Notes: generated by a model not told the origin, from the letters alone. Positions 8,522 through 17,367 are shown, counted from the first letter of the stretch. The stretch is DNA of 34,433 nucleotides from an uncultured Sulfitobacter sp. (GCA_938003685.1 CALKXT010000020.1:1-34433), one strand, 5' to 3'. Numbers and translations are program-made.

Positions 8522-9205
8522 TTAAGACGGGTTCGATTTAATCGCTGACATCACCAACTGCGCGGCTGCGGCGCTGCCTTTGGGGGACGGGTGCACCATA
8601 TCGAAGGCGTGAAAGCTTGCGTCGCCGTGTGGCACCATTTCTGACAATGAAACAAAGGTCACGCCCGGATCCAAGGCGGCTAGTTTCTTGATCCGAGTTT
8701 CTAACGCGTCGCCCGCTGGCTTGCAGCGTTCAATGGGCGATCCGCGACCGGGGCTGCGCAGATAACCCACATAGATGACTTTTGCACCATCACGTCGTGC
8801 CTTTAGGATCGTGCTTGGAATTGCGCCTTTGCGTCCGTCGCTTGCGATAAGCTTGTTCATTACGCGGGTGCATTTGCCACATCCACAGCCCATCCATAGG
8901 TCATTGCCGCCGCCGTTCATCACAACATAGTCCCAATTGCCCGAACGATATTGTTTGGAAATGTTCATGCCCAACATGCCAGTGATCGGCAGGGCATACA
9001 GATGTCGTGCGCCTGTTGTGGCTTTGCTTTTGACGTTGGTCTGTAACAGATCAGAAAGAGCATGCGGAAACGACTGTTTGGCAGTGGCATTGGTTGTCAT
9101 AAACGAATCCCCCATAACCAGCACCCGCATTGGACCTTCGGCAGCCACAGGAACGGCAAGCATAGAAATTAGGACAAGTGCAGCGCACAATCGGGTCAGC
9201 AGCAT
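8522..9205 (-). CDS. Secreted SGNH/GDSL hydrolase with a cysteine cluster
   Basis: A 227-residue protein with a Sec signal peptide of about 22 residues (hydrophobic core, likely cleavage after AVPVAA). The mature part is an SGNH hydrolase: GDS at residues 32-34 supplies the catalytic serine, GND at 100-102 the block III asparagine, and DMVHP near the C-terminus the Asp-His pair. Such enzymes remove acyl groups from glycans or lipids. A compact CGCGKC cluster (C107, C109, C112) directly follows GNDLW, with a further cysteine at C161, an unusual arrangement for a periplasmic enzyme. I chose the ATG at 9205 because AAGGAGA lies just before it and the signal peptide begins there; the in-frame start at 9253 adds a polar leader. 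Confidence 0.8.
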   Translation of the reverse strand: MLLTRLCAALVLISMLAVPVAAEGPMRVLVMGDSFMTTNATAKQSFPHALSDLLQTNVKSKATTGARHLYALPITGMLGMNISKQYRSGNWDYVVMNGGGNDLWMGCGCGKCTRVMNKLIASDGRKGAIPSTILKARRDGAKVIYVGYLRSPGRGSPIERCKPAGDALETRIKKLAALDPGVTFVSLSEMVPHGDASFHAFDMVHPSPKGSAAAAQLVMSAIKSNPS

Positions 9206-9394
9206 TATATTCTCCTTGTCACGCAGCAGCGCGTGATGCGCGGGCAGGCGCATGTGGCAGATTGGATTCGGACAAAGTTAGATCAAATTAGTGGCGAAAT
9301 TGTGGCGATTGGGGTTCAGCAGTAGTGCGAGGGTGATCGCGTTGTTTCGCTATGTAGCCTTGCACCACGCCTCGCTGCGGCCTAGATCAGCGGT

Positions 9395-9883
9395 ATGAGC
9401 CAAGTAAAATCATCCTCCAAGTCTGATCCCAACTACAAGGTGATCGCTGAAAACCGCCGCGCGCGGTATGATTACGCGATCGAGGATGACATCGAATGTG
9501 GCATCATCTTGGAAGGGTCCGAGGTCAAGTCGCTGCGCATGGGCGGGTCAAACATCGCTGAAAGCTATGCTGCGGTTGAAGATGGCGAATTGTGGTTGGT
9601 GAACAGCTATATCGCGCCCTACAAGCAGGCCAAGACGTTTGGCCACGAAGAACGCCGCCGTCGTAAGTTGCTGGTCTCTCGTAAGGAATTGTCGCGCCTG
9701 TGGAACGAAACCCAGCGCAAAGGCATGACGCTGGTGCCGCTGGTGATGTATTTCAACCATCGCGGCAAAGCTAAGATAAAGATTGGCATCGCCAAGGGTA
9801 AAAAGAACCACGACAAGCGCGAAACCAGCGCCAAACGTGATTGGTCCCGCCAAAAGGCACGCTTGCTCAAAGATCATGGATGA
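9395..9883 (+). CDS. smpB: SsrA-binding protein SmpB
   Basis: SmpB binds tmRNA and delivers it to stalled ribosomes for trans-translation. The 162 residues are normal for the family. Seen motifs are the N-terminal [18 protein letters not shown], the NIAESYA and NSYIAPY strands of the OB fold, and a basic C-terminal tail ([15 protein letters not shown]) that would enter the mRNA channel. The ribosome site before the ATG is weak. The 189-base gap upstream has two GTGGCGA copies near 9292-9314 but no clear promoter. The 3' end overlaps a GST-family gene by 8 bases. Confidence 0.95.
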   Translation: MSQVKSSSKSDPNYKVIAENRRARYDYAIEDDIECGIILEGSEVKSLRMGGSNIAESYAAVEDGELWLVNSYIAPYKQAKTFGHEERRRRKLLVSRKELSRLWNETQRKGMTLVPLVMYFNHRGKAKIKIGIAKGKKNHDKRETSAKRDWSRQKARLLKDHG

Positions 9884-10520
9884 TCAACTGACGCTGATCG
9901 GTTTTCGCTACAGTGTTTATACCCGCATCGTGCGTATGGCGTTGATCGAGATGGGGTTAAAAGCCGTGTATGTTGAGGCAAATCCGTTTGCCGTTGAACG
10001 CGATCCGATTTTGACCGAGCACACGCCGTTTCATCGGGTACCAGTGTTGCGGCATAGGGGATTCACCTTAACAGAAACAACTGCGATCACCCGCTATCTT
10101 GATACCCTGAACGCGGGTTCCAGCCTTGCCCCAAAAGATGCGATGGCGCAGGCCCGTATGATGCAGGTCATTGGGATCATTGATGCCTATGGGTATCAGC
10201 CCTTGGTGAGGCAGGTGTTTTCGCACGGTTTTTACCGACCGCATTTTGATGAAGCAGCTGACCCTTCACAGATCACGGCGGGACTTGAGGCAGCGCGCCT
10301 CGTTCTATCGTCACTTGATCGGATCGCTGATGAAGGCATACAATTGAATTGTAAGCAGATTAGCCTTGCCGACATCCACCTTGCCCCAATGATCGCCTAT
10401 TTTGTTCAGGTCCCCAAGGGCGCTGTGTTACTGGCGCGATATCCTGCGCTCTCAAAGTGGTGGAATGTACTTTCAAAACGTCCGTCCCTGCTTGCAACAA
10501 ACCCGTTTACCTTAGCCTAA
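9876..10520 (+). CDS. Glutathione S-transferase family protein
   Basis: A 214-residue cytoplasmic protein with the two-domain GST layout. The N-terminal thioredoxin-like domain has [14 protein letters not shown] at the glutathione-binding helix, the cis-proline segment RVPVL, and ETTAITRYL at the dimer-side site. The C-terminal domain is all-helical. The catalytic residue is probably the serine or tyrosine of SVYT; no cysteine is present there. The substrate is unknown. The ATG at 9876 lies within the last codons of smpB (8-base overlap), which suggests coupled translation. An earlier in-frame start at 9783 would only add smpB-overlapping residues with no GST character. Confidence 0.85.
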   Translation: MDDQLTLIGFRYSVYTRIVRMALIEMGLKAVYVEANPFAVERDPILTEHTPFHRVPVLRHRGFTLTETTAITRYLDTLNAGSSLAPKDAMAQARMMQVIGIIDAYGYQPLVRQVFSHGFYRPHFDEAADPSQITAGLEAARLVLSSLDRIADEGIQLNCKQISLADIHLAPMIAYFVQVPKGAVLLARYPALSKWWNVLSKRPSLLATNPFTLA

Positions 10521-10580
10521 TTGCCGCTTGGCAGTATAAATTCCCCTTTGAGATATCGATTTGACGCCATAGGTCTTGAA

Positions 10581-10609
10581 GCATCGCAGGCAGGGGTCGC
10601 GTGCGATGC
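10581..10609. repeat. Inverted repeat before the glycine-rich gene
   Basis: GCATCGCA and TGCGATGC form a perfect 8-base inverted repeat around a 13-base spacer. It ends 33 bases before the ATG at 10643 and has no T-run. It could be an operator, an mRNA leader hairpin or a weak terminator for the GST gene. Confidence 0.5.
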
Positions 10610-10642
10610 ACATTCAATAATGACCTCATAGGGAACAGACGT

Positions 10643-10915
10643 ATGGAACTTATTATTGGCCTTCTATCAGGTGCCATTGGCGGTAATGCTGCTGGTAAAA
10701 TTATTGGCAAACTTGATCAGGGCACGTTGATCAACTCAATCTCTGGCATCGTTGGCGGTGGCCTTGGTGCGACTATTTTGGGCGGCCTTGGCGCAGGTGC
10801 TGCGGGCGGCGGTATGGATATCGGCAGCATCATCAGCCAAATCGCTGGTGGCGGAGTTGGTGGTGGCGTGCTGCTGGCAATTGTTGGTGTTGTTAAGAAC
10901 ATGATGGCTAAATAA
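10643..10915 (+). CDS. Small glycine-rich membrane protein
   Basis: A 90-residue protein with three hydrophobic, glycine-packed stretches (about 3-17, 28-50 and 62-85) in which many glycines recur every one to four residues, a glycine-zipper pattern seen in small membrane proteins that oligomerise. There is no signal peptide of standard form. I know of similar alphaproteobacterial proteins, some carrying a misleading DNA methyltransferase label; nothing here supports such a function. I start it at 10643, where the hydrophobic segment begins, rather than at the in-frame GTG at 10601, which lies inside an inverted repeat. The gene stands alone, with hairpins on both sides. Confidence 0.7.
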   Translation: MELIIGLLSGAIGGNAAGKIIGKLDQGTLINSISGIVGGGLGATILGGLGAGAAGGGMDIGSIISQIAGGGVGGGVLLAIVGVVKNMMAK

Positions 10916-10924
10916 AAGCTTGCT

Positions 10925-10946
10925 GGGCGGTACAATGGTGCCGCCC
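10925..10946 (+). terminator. Hairpin after the glycine-rich gene
   Basis: GGGCGGTAC and GTGCCGCCC form a 9-base stem with one G-U pair and an AATG loop, 10 bases after the stop codon. No T-run follows, so a factor-independent terminator is not certain. It may stabilise the mRNA 3' end. Confidence 0.45.
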
Positions 10947-11007
10947 GGACTTGCCAGCTTGAACCAGCAGCGGTAGGCAATGAGAAACTGACAATAGAGG
11001 GTTTCCC

Positions 11008-11862
11008 ATGATCGATGATCCCAAAACGCTGGTTTCAACTGAATGGTTGACCAAACACATAAAAGATCCTGATTTGCGTTTGCTTGATGCATCTTGGTAT
11101 TTGCCAGATGCAGACCGCGACGCAAAAGCGGAATATGATGCGGCGCACATCCCCGGGGCACGGTTTTTTGACATCGATGAAATATCTGATGCACGGTCAG
11201 ATTTGCCGCACATGGCACCCCCGATTGAGAAATTCATGTCACGTATGCGCGCAATGGGGGTGGGTGATGGGCATCAGGTTGTTGTCTATGACGGTGCCGG
11301 ACTACTGTCTGCCGCGCGTGTTTGGTGGTTGTTTAAATTGATGGGGCAGGAAAACGTCGCTGTGCTTGATGGTGGCTTGCCCAAGTGGATAGCGGAGGGC
11401 AACTCAACCGAAGATATGCCGCCCATTCCACGTGACCGCCACATGACAGTGCGGTTTCAGAACCAACTGGTGCGCGATGTCACTCAGGTGGCTCATGCGT
11501 CAAAATTGGGTGACCCACAGGTCGTTGATGCCCGCGCCGCTGCACGGTTTCGGGGTGATGCGCCGGAACCACGTGAGGGGCTGCGTGCGGGGCATATACC
11601 CGGTGCGCGCAATGTGCCGTTTGGTGAATTGCTGAACGACGATAAGACAATGAAATCGCCTGACGATACCCGCGCTATCTTTGAGGCGGCGGGTGTCGAT
11701 TTGGCTAAACCGATTATCACCTCGTGCGGGTCTGGCGTGACGGCGGCTATTCTGGCGCTTGCCTTGGAACGTATAGGTCACACGCAGTGGTCCCTCTATG
11801 ACGGGTCTTGGTCTGAATGGGGCATGTTTCCCACTGTTCCCGTCGCAACCGGAGAAGCATAA
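11008..11862 (+). CDS. sseA: 3-mercaptopyruvate sulfurtransferase
   Basis: A 284-residue enzyme with two rhodanese domains (about 10-140 and 160-282). It takes sulfur from 3-mercaptopyruvate to an acceptor, giving pyruvate and a persulfide. The catalytic cysteine is C240 in the loop CGSGVTA, the form typical of mercaptopyruvate enzymes rather than thiosulfate rhodaneses. HIPGA motifs occur in both domains. No signal peptide is present, so it is cytoplasmic. An AGAGGG site lies 7 bases before the ATG. Its TAA stop shares a base with the next ATG (TAATG), coupling it to an aminotransferase that could make its substrate from cysteine. Confidence 0.9.
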   Translation: MIDDPKTLVSTEWLTKHIKDPDLRLLDASWYLPDADRDAKAEYDAAHIPGARFFDIDEISDARSDLPHMAPPIEKFMSRMRAMGVGDGHQVVVYDGAGLLSAARVWWLFKLMGQENVAVLDGGLPKWIAEGNSTEDMPPIPRDRHMTVRFQNQLVRDVTQVAHASKLGDPQVVDARAAARFRGDAPEPREGLRAGHIPGARNVPFGELLNDDKTMKSPDDTRAIFEAAGVDLAKPIITSCGSGVTAAILALALERIGHTQWSLYDGSWSEWGMFPTVPVATGEA

Positions 11863-13046
11863 TGTTTGAAACACTCAAGGCGCAGCCAGCAGATAAAATT
11901 CTCGCGCTGATGCAGATGTACAAGGACGATCCACGTGCCACGAAAGTGGATTTGGGTGTTGGCGTGTACAAAGATGCGACCGGCCTCACCCCCGTGATGC
12001 GTGCCGTGAAAGCGGCAGAGCATAAATTGTGGGAAACGCAAGATTCTAAGGTTTACACGGGCCTTGCGGGTGATCCAGCCTTTGCGGATGCAATGATCAA
12101 GCTGGTTTTGGGTGATGCAATACCACGTGACACGATAGCGGCGGCTGCAACACCGGGCGGTACTGGTGCTGTGCGTCAGGCGTTTGAAATGATCAAAATG
12201 GCGCGCCCTGATGCCCGCGTCTTCGTGTCCAATCCAACATGGCCTAATCACCTGTCGATTTTGAAATATTTGGATATTGAAATGGTGCCCTATCGTTATT
12301 TCGATGACGAAACGCGTGGTGTCGATTTTGACGGGATGATCGCGGACCTCAAAACCGCAAAAAAGGGTGATGTGGTTCTACTGCATGGCTGTTGTCACAA
12401 CCCAACCGGTGCCAATTTGAACATGGCCGAATGGGACGCTGTCATTGAGGTATTGCTGAAAACTGGCGCGACCCCGATGATCGATATTGCCTATCAAGGT
12501 TTTGGCGATGGCTTAGAAGCTGACGCTGCTGCAACGCGCAAAATTGTTGCTGCCGTGCCGGAGTGTCTGATCGCCGCGAGCTGCTCCAAGAACTTTGGTA
12601 TTTACCGCGAACGCACGGGTCTATTGCTGGCGATTGCGGCGGATACTGCGGCGCATAAGTTGAACCAAGGGACTTTGGCGTTTTTGAATCGCCAGAATTT
12701 TAGTTTCCCACCGGATCACGGTGCGCGGATCGTGACGATGATTTTGAATGATGATGCCATGCGTGTAGACTGGATGGCCGAGTTGGAAGATGTCCGTAAT
12801 ACCATGCTTGGGTTACGCACAGCACTTGCAGGTGAATTACAAAAGTTGTCTGGTTCAGATCGTTTTGGCTTTTTGGCACAACACCGGGGCATGTTTTCGC
12901 GTCTTGGGACGACACCTGATATGGTCGAAGCGCTGCGAGAGAAGCACGGGATTTATATGGTCGGTGACAGTCGTATGAATATTGCTGGACTAAATGACGA
13001 AACGGTGCCGATCTTGGCTAAGGCCATTATCGACGTTGGTATCTAA
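11862..13046 (+). CDS. tyrB: Aspartate/aromatic aminotransferase
   Basis: A 394-residue class I PLP aminotransferase of the AspC/TyrB group. The N-terminus LGVGVYKDATG is the family's signature. CCHNPTGAN binds the cofactor region, MIDIAYQGF carries the PLP-nitrogen aspartate and the tyrosine, and K243 in SCSKNFGIY is the Schiff-base lysine. The arginine in GDSRMNIAG binds the substrate carboxylate. Likely donors are aspartate and aromatic amino acids; this group can also transaminate cysteine. The start at 11862 follows the GGAGAA site and overlaps the sseA stop by one base. A bidirectional terminator ends the unit. Confidence 0.88.
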   Translation: MFETLKAQPADKILALMQMYKDDPRATKVDLGVGVYKDATGLTPVMRAVKAAEHKLWETQDSKVYTGLAGDPAFADAMIKLVLGDAIPRDTIAAAATPGGTGAVRQAFEMIKMARPDARVFVSNPTWPNHLSILKYLDIEMVPYRYFDDETRGVDFDGMIADLKTAKKGDVVLLHGCCHNPTGANLNMAEWDAVIEVLLKTGATPMIDIAYQGFGDGLEADAAATRKIVAAVPECLIAASCSKNFGIYRERTGLLLAIAADTAAHKLNQGTLAFLNRQNFSFPPDHGARIVTMILNDDAMRVDWMAELEDVRNTMLGLRTALAGELQKLSGSDRFGFLAQHRGMFSRLGTTPDMVEALREKHGIYMVGDSRMNIAGLNDETVPILAKAIIDVGI

Positions 13047-13086
13047 AACGAGGGTTGGGCGCACCGCCCACCTATCTGTTCATAAT

Positions 13087-13119
13087 AAAAAGCCCGGTCG
13101 CTATGCCCGGGCTTTTTTT
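13087..13119. terminator. Bidirectional rho-independent terminator
   Basis: An 11-base perfect stem (AAAAAGCCCGG with CCGGGCTTTTT, 13087-13097 and 13107-13117) around a 9-base loop. A T-run follows on the plus strand and the A-run gives one on the minus strand. It serves both the plus-strand aminotransferase and the minus-strand amtB. Confidence 0.9.
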
Positions 13120-13133
13120 ATTTATGTACCAGT

Positions 13134-14438
13134 TTAGCCTTTTGAGAACTCGGGATAGGCTTCCATGCCAAGCTCTGACATGTCCAATCCGTTGATCTCA
13201 GCTTCTTCACTGACGCGGATGCCCGTTGTATTTTTCAGGAACATCCACACGACAAAGCTGACGATGAACACAAAGCCACCCACTGCACCAAACCCGATGA
13301 TCTGGGTTACGAATGATGTGCCGTCGGTATAGACTGGAACCACTAGCGTTCCCCAGAATCCTGCAAGCAAGTGTACGGGGATCGCGCCGACAACGTCATC
13401 AATCTTGAGTTTATCAAGGAACGGCACAGCAAAGACCACGATCACGCCGCCCACGGCACCAATCCAAAGCGCGCCAAACAATGTGGGGTCAAGCGGGCCG
13501 GCAGTGATGGACACCAGGCCTGCCAGTGCCCCGTTTAGGACCATGGTCAGATCGACTTTCTTGTACAGCACCTGTGTCAGGCCCAGCGCAGCAACGGCAC
13601 CCGCGGCAGCGGCCATGTTGGTGTTTGCAAATATCTGCGCGACAGCGTCAGCATCTGAAATCGTACCCATCGCCAGTTGTGATGCACCATTAAAGCCGAA
13701 CCAACCGAGCCACAGGATGAACGTACCTAATGTCGCAAGCGCAAGGTTAGAACCGGGCATTGGAATAACACGGCCATCTTTGTTGTATTTGCCAAGGCGT
13801 GGCCCCAATACAATTGCACCAGCAAGGGCAGCGAAACCACCAGCGGCGTGGACCAACGTAGACCCTGCAAAGTCGCTAAAGCCCATGTCAGCCAAGAAAC
13901 CTGCACCCCACTGCCAGCTTGCGCCAACCGGATAGATCACACCTGTCAGGACAACAACAAAGATCAGGAAGGGCCATAGTTTAATACGTTCGGCCAATGT
14001 GCCGGACACAATGGAAGCTGTGGTTGCGCAAAACATCAACTGAAAGAAGAAGTCAGAGGCGTTAGAATACCCTCCTGCGTCAATCTCGGTCTTGATATCT
14101 TTGGGACCAATTGCGCCAAATACGTCTTGGATGATCCAGTTATCGCCGGGATACATGATATTATAACCGATCAACCAATACATGATCGCGGCAATCGCAA
14201 AGAGGCCAATATTCTTGGTCAATTGTGTGGTCACGTTTTTTGAGCGTACCAAGCCCGCTTCGAGCATTGCAAAGCCTGCGGCCATCCAAAACACCAGGAA
14301 GCCACCAATCAAGAATAGCAGCGTGTTAAAGATGAATGTTGTATCAGCCAGCTTTGCAAATTCTGCATCCTGCGCCGCGCCCAATGTTGGCAACATTGCA
14401 AGCGTGGCTGCCAAGGCAATAAGTTGTAGTTTGTTCAT
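13134..14438 (-). CDS. amtB: Ammonium transporter AmtB
   Basis: A 434-residue Amt/Rh channel that conducts ammonium across the inner membrane. An N-terminal signal-like segment of about 22 residues (MNKLQLIALAATL, ending near GAAQ) precedes eleven membrane helices. Channel residues expected from the family are present: the FQLMFC phenylalanine gate, the Asp and His in FSDFAGSTLVH, and the second pore histidine in VHLLAGFWG. The C-terminal cytoplasmic tail (EEAEINGLDMSELGMEAYPEF) is the conserved segment that interacts with GlnK. It lies 24 bases downstream of glnK in the same operon, so GlnK can block it when nitrogen is plentiful. Confidence 0.95.
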   Translation of the reverse strand: MNKLQLIALAATLAMLPTLGAAQDAEFAKLADTTFIFNTLLFLIGGFLVFWMAAGFAMLEAGLVRSKNVTTQLTKNIGLFAIAAIMYWLIGYNIMYPGDNWIIQDVFGAIGPKDIKTEIDAGGYSNASDFFFQLMFCATTASIVSGTLAERIKLWPFLIFVVVLTGVIYPVGASWQWGAGFLADMGFSDFAGSTLVHAAGGFAALAGAIVLGPRLGKYNKDGRVIPMPGSNLALATLGTFILWLGWFGFNGASQLAMGTISDADAVAQIFANTNMAAAAGAVAALGLTQVLYKKVDLTMVLNGALAGLVSITAGPLDPTLFGALWIGAVGGVIVVFAVPFLDKLKIDDVVGAIPVHLLAGFWGTLVVPVYTDGTSFVTQIIGFGAVGGFVFIVSFVVWMFLKNTTGIRVSEEAEINGLDMSELGMEAYPEFSKG

Positions 14439-14462
14439 GGGTTTATTCCTTAAAGCGGGGGA

Positions 14463-14897
<435 letters not shown>

Positions 14898-14917
14898 TTA
14901 TGCCGAAAACTGATGGA

Positions 14918-14936
14918 TGCGCTTAAATTATGCGCA
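14918..14936. repeat. TGCGC-N9-GCGCA inverted repeat
   Basis: A 5-base inverted repeat with an A/T-rich 9-base centre in the region between glnK and the penicillin-binding protein gene. It may be an operator for the glnK promoter. Together with the NtrC-like site it is the only structure I see in the 255-base gap 14802-15056. Confidence 0.3.
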
Positions 14937-15056
14937 GATGTGGCAGGTTGATTAAAAAATAGTCAAAAAATCGACACGCTTTGCGCCATGCGGCGCTAAA
15001 CAATCTGTTGTTGGCACGATATGGTACAGAAAAATCAGGCCGGGCAGGCAAATGTT

Positions 15057-17270
15057 ATGAGTACTCCACCTAAGAAAAAGCGTCCTTTGGTCGCTGATAA
15101 GCGGTATCCGGGCAAAAGCGCAGCTGCGTCTAAAAAGACACCAAAGAAGAAGGCTGCGGTTAAGCGCAAGCCAGCGCGACAAAAGCGCCCTAAACGTGGT
15201 GGTATTCTGGGATTGCTCAGCGCGCTGATTGGCTGGGTGTTCCGTCTGATCTGGAAAATAACCTGGCGTTTGACGGCTGTTGTGATGATCGTGCTGGCGC
15301 TGGCGGTTGGGTATTTCTACACAACCTTGCCACCCTTGAATGACTTTCTTGATGGACGCGCACGCGGGTCTGTGACGATGCTGGATCGAAATGGCGATGT
15401 CTTTGCATGGCGTGGGGACCAGTTCGGTGGCGTTATTACCGCTGAGAGCGTATCCAAACATCTTAAGAATGCTGTGGTTGCGACCGAAGACAAGCGCTTC
15501 TTCCGTCATTTTGGATTAAGCCCACGAGGCATTGCCTCTGCCGTGCGGATCAACCTGCGCGAAGGGCGTGGGCCGTTAAAAGGCCATGGTGGCTCTACGA
15601 TTACGCAGCAGACGGCCAAGTTGATTTGTCTTGGGGAACCCTTCGATCAGACCAGTGGACAAACTGAAAAAGAATACGAAGCAGGCTGTCGTGCCGGCAA
15701 TATACGGCGCAAGGCCAAAGAAGCGCTTTATTCGATGGCGATGGAAGTTAAATATTCCAAGAATGATATTCTGTCGATTTATCTGAACCGTGCCTACATG
15801 GGCGGCGGCGCGTATGGGGCTGAGGCCGCGGCGCAGCGGTTCTTTGGTAAATCTGCATCCGAAGTAAATCCTGCTGAGGCCGCGATGTTAGCAGGGCTGT
15901 TAACGTCACCTTCTGTCTTGTCCCCCACGAATAATCTGGAGCGGTCTCAAAACCGTGCCGCCACGGTTATCCGTTTGATGCAAGAACAAGGATACCTCAA
16001 CGAAGCTGAAGCTAAGGCCGCGCAAGACAATCCTGCTGAACTTTCTCAAGCAGCTGAGGCTAAAGCGGGTGGGTATTTTGCCGATTGGGTCATGGCGTCG
16101 GGTCCAGAATTCTTTACGCGCAACACCACAGAAGATGTGATCATCAAAACCACTCTTGATCAGCGTATTCAGCGTGCTGCCGAAGACGGGCTAAAGTGGG
16201 TCTTTGAAAACAAGGTGCGTGAGGGATCAAAAGCCCAAGCCGCCATCATTGTTATGTCTGCGGATGGTGCCGTGCGTGGCATGGTCGGGGGCCGCAAGAC
16301 CAAGGTGTCTGGTGCGTTCAACCGTGCCACGCAAGCGCTGCGTCAGACGGGGTCGGCGTTTAAGCCGTTCGTTTACGCAGCGGCGCTTGATCTGGGCTAT
16401 TCGCCAAATGATCTGATTAATGATGAGCCGTATTGTTTGAATATTCCGGGTTCCGGGCAGTGGTGCCCTAAAAATTACACGAACAACTTTAAGGGAATGG
16501 TCACACTTACGGATGCGTTGAAAAACTCGCTCAACATTCCGGCTGTGAAAATTTCAGAAAGTGTTGGGCGTGAATTGGTCAGTCATGTGGCACAGCAGTT
16601 CGGTATTCAAAATGATCTGGCTGCAGGGCCGGCGCTTGCCTTGGGTGCATCTGAAAGCACGTTGATCGAAATGACGGGTGCCTATGCTGGTATTTTGAAT
16701 GGTGGTTCGTCCGTGACGCCCTATGGCCTTATTGATCTAAAATTGATGGGCGATACAGAGCCGTTGATGGGAACTGGCGGTGGTATTGGTGAGCGCGTGA
16801 TCCAAGAAGAAGCGGCGCGTCAACTGGTCTATATGATGGAAAAGGTTATCTCTGAAGGGAGCGGCAGGCGTGCGCAGTTCGGCGGGCGTCAACTGGCAGG
16901 TAAAACCGGTACAACGTCGGCGGCCAAAGATGCATGGTTCATCGGGTTTTCCGCAGATTATGTTGCGGGTGTTTGGATGGGCTATGATGACAATACGCCC
17001 CTGAAAGGTGTCACTGGGGGCGGTCTGCCCACTGCCATCTGGCGTGAAACGATGGCCCGCGTCCATGAGGGTGTACCGATCAAAGACCTACCCATGAGCC
17101 TGCCGGGCCCGTCAACTGTTCAGAGTGAGCAACCGATCCAATCCGATCCAATCCCTGTTCCTGGCGATAACGGTGGTGAAACGCTGATTGATCAGGTGTT
17201 GCGCGATATCTTTGGTGGCTCTTCGGGTGGGGGCACGCAGACGCCAACCATACGGGGTGAAGATCGATGA
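15057..17270 (+). CDS. mrcA: Penicillin-binding protein 1A, bifunctional
   Basis: About 737 residues. A class A PBP that polymerises glycan strands and cross-links peptides in the periplasm. The lysine-rich cytoplasmic tail (about 1-50) leads to a membrane anchor at about 55-85. The GT51 domain follows with EDKRFFRHFG (catalytic E144) and GGSTITQQ; a two-cysteine insert of about 25 residues follows QTAKLICL. The transpeptidase domain has S433 in the SAFK box, SLN in KNSLNIPA, and the KTG box at K616. The C-terminal tail is Pro/Gly-rich. I prefer the ATG at 15057 (MSTPPKKKRP) because the residues before it look unlike the family; the in-frame ATG at 15021 would add 12. Neither has a strong ribosome site. 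Confidence 0.9.
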   Translation: MSTPPKKKRPLVADKRYPGKSAAASKKTPKKKAAVKRKPARQKRPKRGGILGLLSALIGWVFRLIWKITWRLTAVVMIVLALAVGYFYTTLPPLNDFLDGRARGSVTMLDRNGDVFAWRGDQFGGVITAESVSKHLKNAVVATEDKRFFRHFGLSPRGIASAVRINLREGRGPLKGHGGSTITQQTAKLICLGEPFDQTSGQTEKEYEAGCRAGNIRRKAKEALYSMAMEVKYSKNDILSIYLNRAYMGGGAYGAEAAAQRFFGKSASEVNPAEAAMLAGLLTSPSVLSPTNNLERSQNRAATVIRLMQEQGYLNEAEAKAAQDNPAELSQAAEAKAGGYFADWVMASGPEFFTRNTTEDVIIKTTLDQRIQRAAEDGLKWVFENKVREGSKAQAAIIVMSADGAVRGMVGGRKTKVSGAFNRATQALRQTGSAFKPFVYAAALDLGYSPNDLINDEPYCLNIPGSGQWCPKNYTNNFKGMVTLTDALKNSLNIPAVKISESVGRELVSHVAQQFGIQNDLAAGPALALGASESTLIEMTGAYAGILNGGSSVTPYGLIDLKLMGDTEPLMGTGGGIGERVIQEEAARQLVYMMEKVISEGSGRRAQFGGRQLAGKTGTTSAAKDAWFIGFSADYVAGVWMGYDDNTPLKGVTGGGLPTAIWRETMARVHEGVPIKDLPMSLPGPSTVQSEQPIQSDPIPVPGDNGGETLIDQVLRDIFGGSSGGGTQTPTIRGEDR
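17135..17154 (+). repeat. Tandem 10-base repeat in the PBP1A tail
   Basis: Two perfect head-to-tail copies of GATCCAATCC inside the coding region for the C-terminal tail (residues QPIQSDPIP). Ten is not a multiple of three, so gain or loss of one copy would shift the frame of the last about 40 residues. Confidence 0.7.
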
Positions 17271-17367
17271 ACTATCACTAATAGTGATGGCGTTCCGCAC
17301 ATTCATTCGTTTTTGATTTTCTGTCGGATATGTCACCAACGGTGTACATTTATGAAAGAGGCATCCC

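Noticed and set aside
9206-9394. Promoter for smpB
   Set aside because: TATGTA-like and TTGTTT-like hexamers occur but not at suitable spacing.
9783-9875. Longer N-terminus for the GST-family protein
   Set aside because: The added residues overlap smpB in another frame and are unlike the thioredoxin fold. The start at 9876 begins the GST domain.
10643-10915. DNA methyltransferase label for the glycine-rich protein
   Set aside because: Such labels exist for similar small proteins, but the sequence is a hydrophobic glycine-rich chain with no SAM or catalytic motif.
10736-11218. Minus-strand frame across the glycine-rich and sulfurtransferase genes
   Set aside because: Antisense shadow of two better-supported genes with no recognisable motif.
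14952-15509. Long minus-strand frame opposite the PBP1A start
   Set aside because: It is the shadow of the lysine-rich PBP1A coding region, has no family resemblance and no ribosome site.
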